Source: Mucilaginibacter limnophilus (lineage in GTDB: Bacteria > Bacteroidota > Bacteroidia > Sphingobacteriales > Sphingobacteriaceae). Taken from it: a stretch of DNA of 64,000 nucleotides. The position numbers were made by a program, and so were the translations under genes. Shown here one piece after another: positions 63,756-64,000 of this stretch. The stretch is taken from positions 186,001-250,000 of the forward strand of contig NZ_SACK01000007.1 of NCBI RefSeq assembly GCF_004005815.1, given 5' to 3'. The notes below the pieces were generated by a model. It was not told where the DNA came from, searched no databases, and saw only the letters and a list, made by a program, of their open reading frames with translations. Each line of letters opens with the position of its first letter. Positions within the stretch are counted from its first letter, which is position 1.

Positions 63756-64000
63756 ATGACATCTACCATATACCCCTTTACCGTTGAGCAATTTAACGGT
63801 GAAGAAATTAGCCTATCGGCATTTAAAAATAAAGTTCTTTTAATAGTAAACACAGCCTCGCAGTGCGGGTTTACACCGCAACTGAAAGATCTTGCCGAAC
63901 TAAAAGAAACTTTTGCAGGGCAGGATTTTGAGATACTTGCTTTCCCCTCAAACGACTTTGGCGGCCAGGAGCCGTTGGATGGCGCCGAGCTTGAAGCCTT
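63756..64000 (+). CDS. Glutathione peroxidase family protein, N-terminal part (truncated by window)
   Basis: The first 81 residues of a thioredoxin-fold peroxidase. NTASQCGFTPQLKDL carries the peroxidatic Cys (about 37), and AFPSNDFGGQEP is the next family block, where many thiol peroxidases of this group have Cys in place of Ser (FPCNQFGGQEP). The start is ATG 63756, three bases after the DUF4294 stop, so it is co-transcribed. Probably thioredoxin-dependent and cytoplasmic; the resolving Cys lies beyond the window. Confidence 0.9.
   Translation, partial: MTSTIYPFTVEQFNGEEISLSAFKNKVLLIVNTASQCGFTPQLKDLAELKETFAGQDFEILAFPSNDFGGQEPLDGAELEA

Overview
The window is an ordinary, densely packed stretch of chromosome from a Bacteroidota species, most likely of the Sphingobacteriaceae (Mucilaginibacter/Pedobacter type); the genus is inference. 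The phylum call rests on many Bacteroidota-type promoters (exact TAnnTTTG boxes in front of at least 15 starts), Bacteroidota-restricted families (PorT-like, DUF6089, DUF4783, DUF4294, SusC-type CarboxypepD_reg and plug pieces), paired Skp/OmpH proteins behind bamA, and relaxed lipoboxes. I see no rRNA, tRNA, phage, insertion sequence or CRISPR array.

Layout. 1-7.9 kb: end of a TamL/BamA-type barrel, a retropepsin-like protein, gyrB (minus), an OmpH-like lipoprotein, engB, a small DUF559 nuclease with a composite palindrome behind it, a UbiA-type prenyltransferase and an M3 peptidase. 7.9-20 kb: GH29 fucosidase, a membrane-anchored secreted protein, PAP2 phosphatase, APC permease, thioredoxin, DUF58, a GH130-like protein, a VOC protein, a DUF1080 protein, ubiE-porT, an SDR and a YqeY protein. 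20-29.3 kb: envelope cluster: hydrolase, CBS protein, nadK, DUF6089 barrel, a frameshifted exbD, uppS, bamA, two skp-like genes, murI. 29.5-39.5 kb: the membrane half of complex I (nuoH-I-J-K-L-M-N), interrupted by a 105-residue secreted protein and a MuiA/DUF4139 protein that both carry SusC-like segments. 39.6-48.3 kb: amtB, a long PurF-like amidotransferase, LysE exporter, FucP-type MFS carrier, dCMP deaminase, cmk, arfB, LpxR. 48.3-64 kb: lon, a TPR protein, a lipoprotein, gpmI, DUF4783, nadC, plsY, an M48 lipoprotein, DUF2071, pabB, purA, a Fur regulator, a bifunctional Rel, DUF4294 and the start of a glutathione peroxidase.

How it works together. Much of the content is housekeeping for the envelope (lipid carrier, outer membrane protein assembly and chaperones, peptidoglycan precursor, phospholipid), respiration (NuoH-N plus the menaquinone steps UbiE and perhaps the UbiA protein), NAD(P) supply (nadK, nadC) and nucleotide metabolism (purA, the PurF-like protein, cmk, dCMP deaminase).

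The less ordinary material lies between genes. Several families of short imperfect palindromes and word-like repeats occupy intergenic gaps; two members of one hairpin family show a compensatory base-pair change. A DUF559 nuclease gene sits beside a pair of inverted REP-like palindromes, with a possible solo relative elsewhere. Six genes have a TAnnTTTG box ending only 4-6 nt before the start codon, which points to leaderless mRNAs. The best candidates for something undescribed are the nuclease/palindrome unit and the SusC-derived segments inside the nuo cluster.
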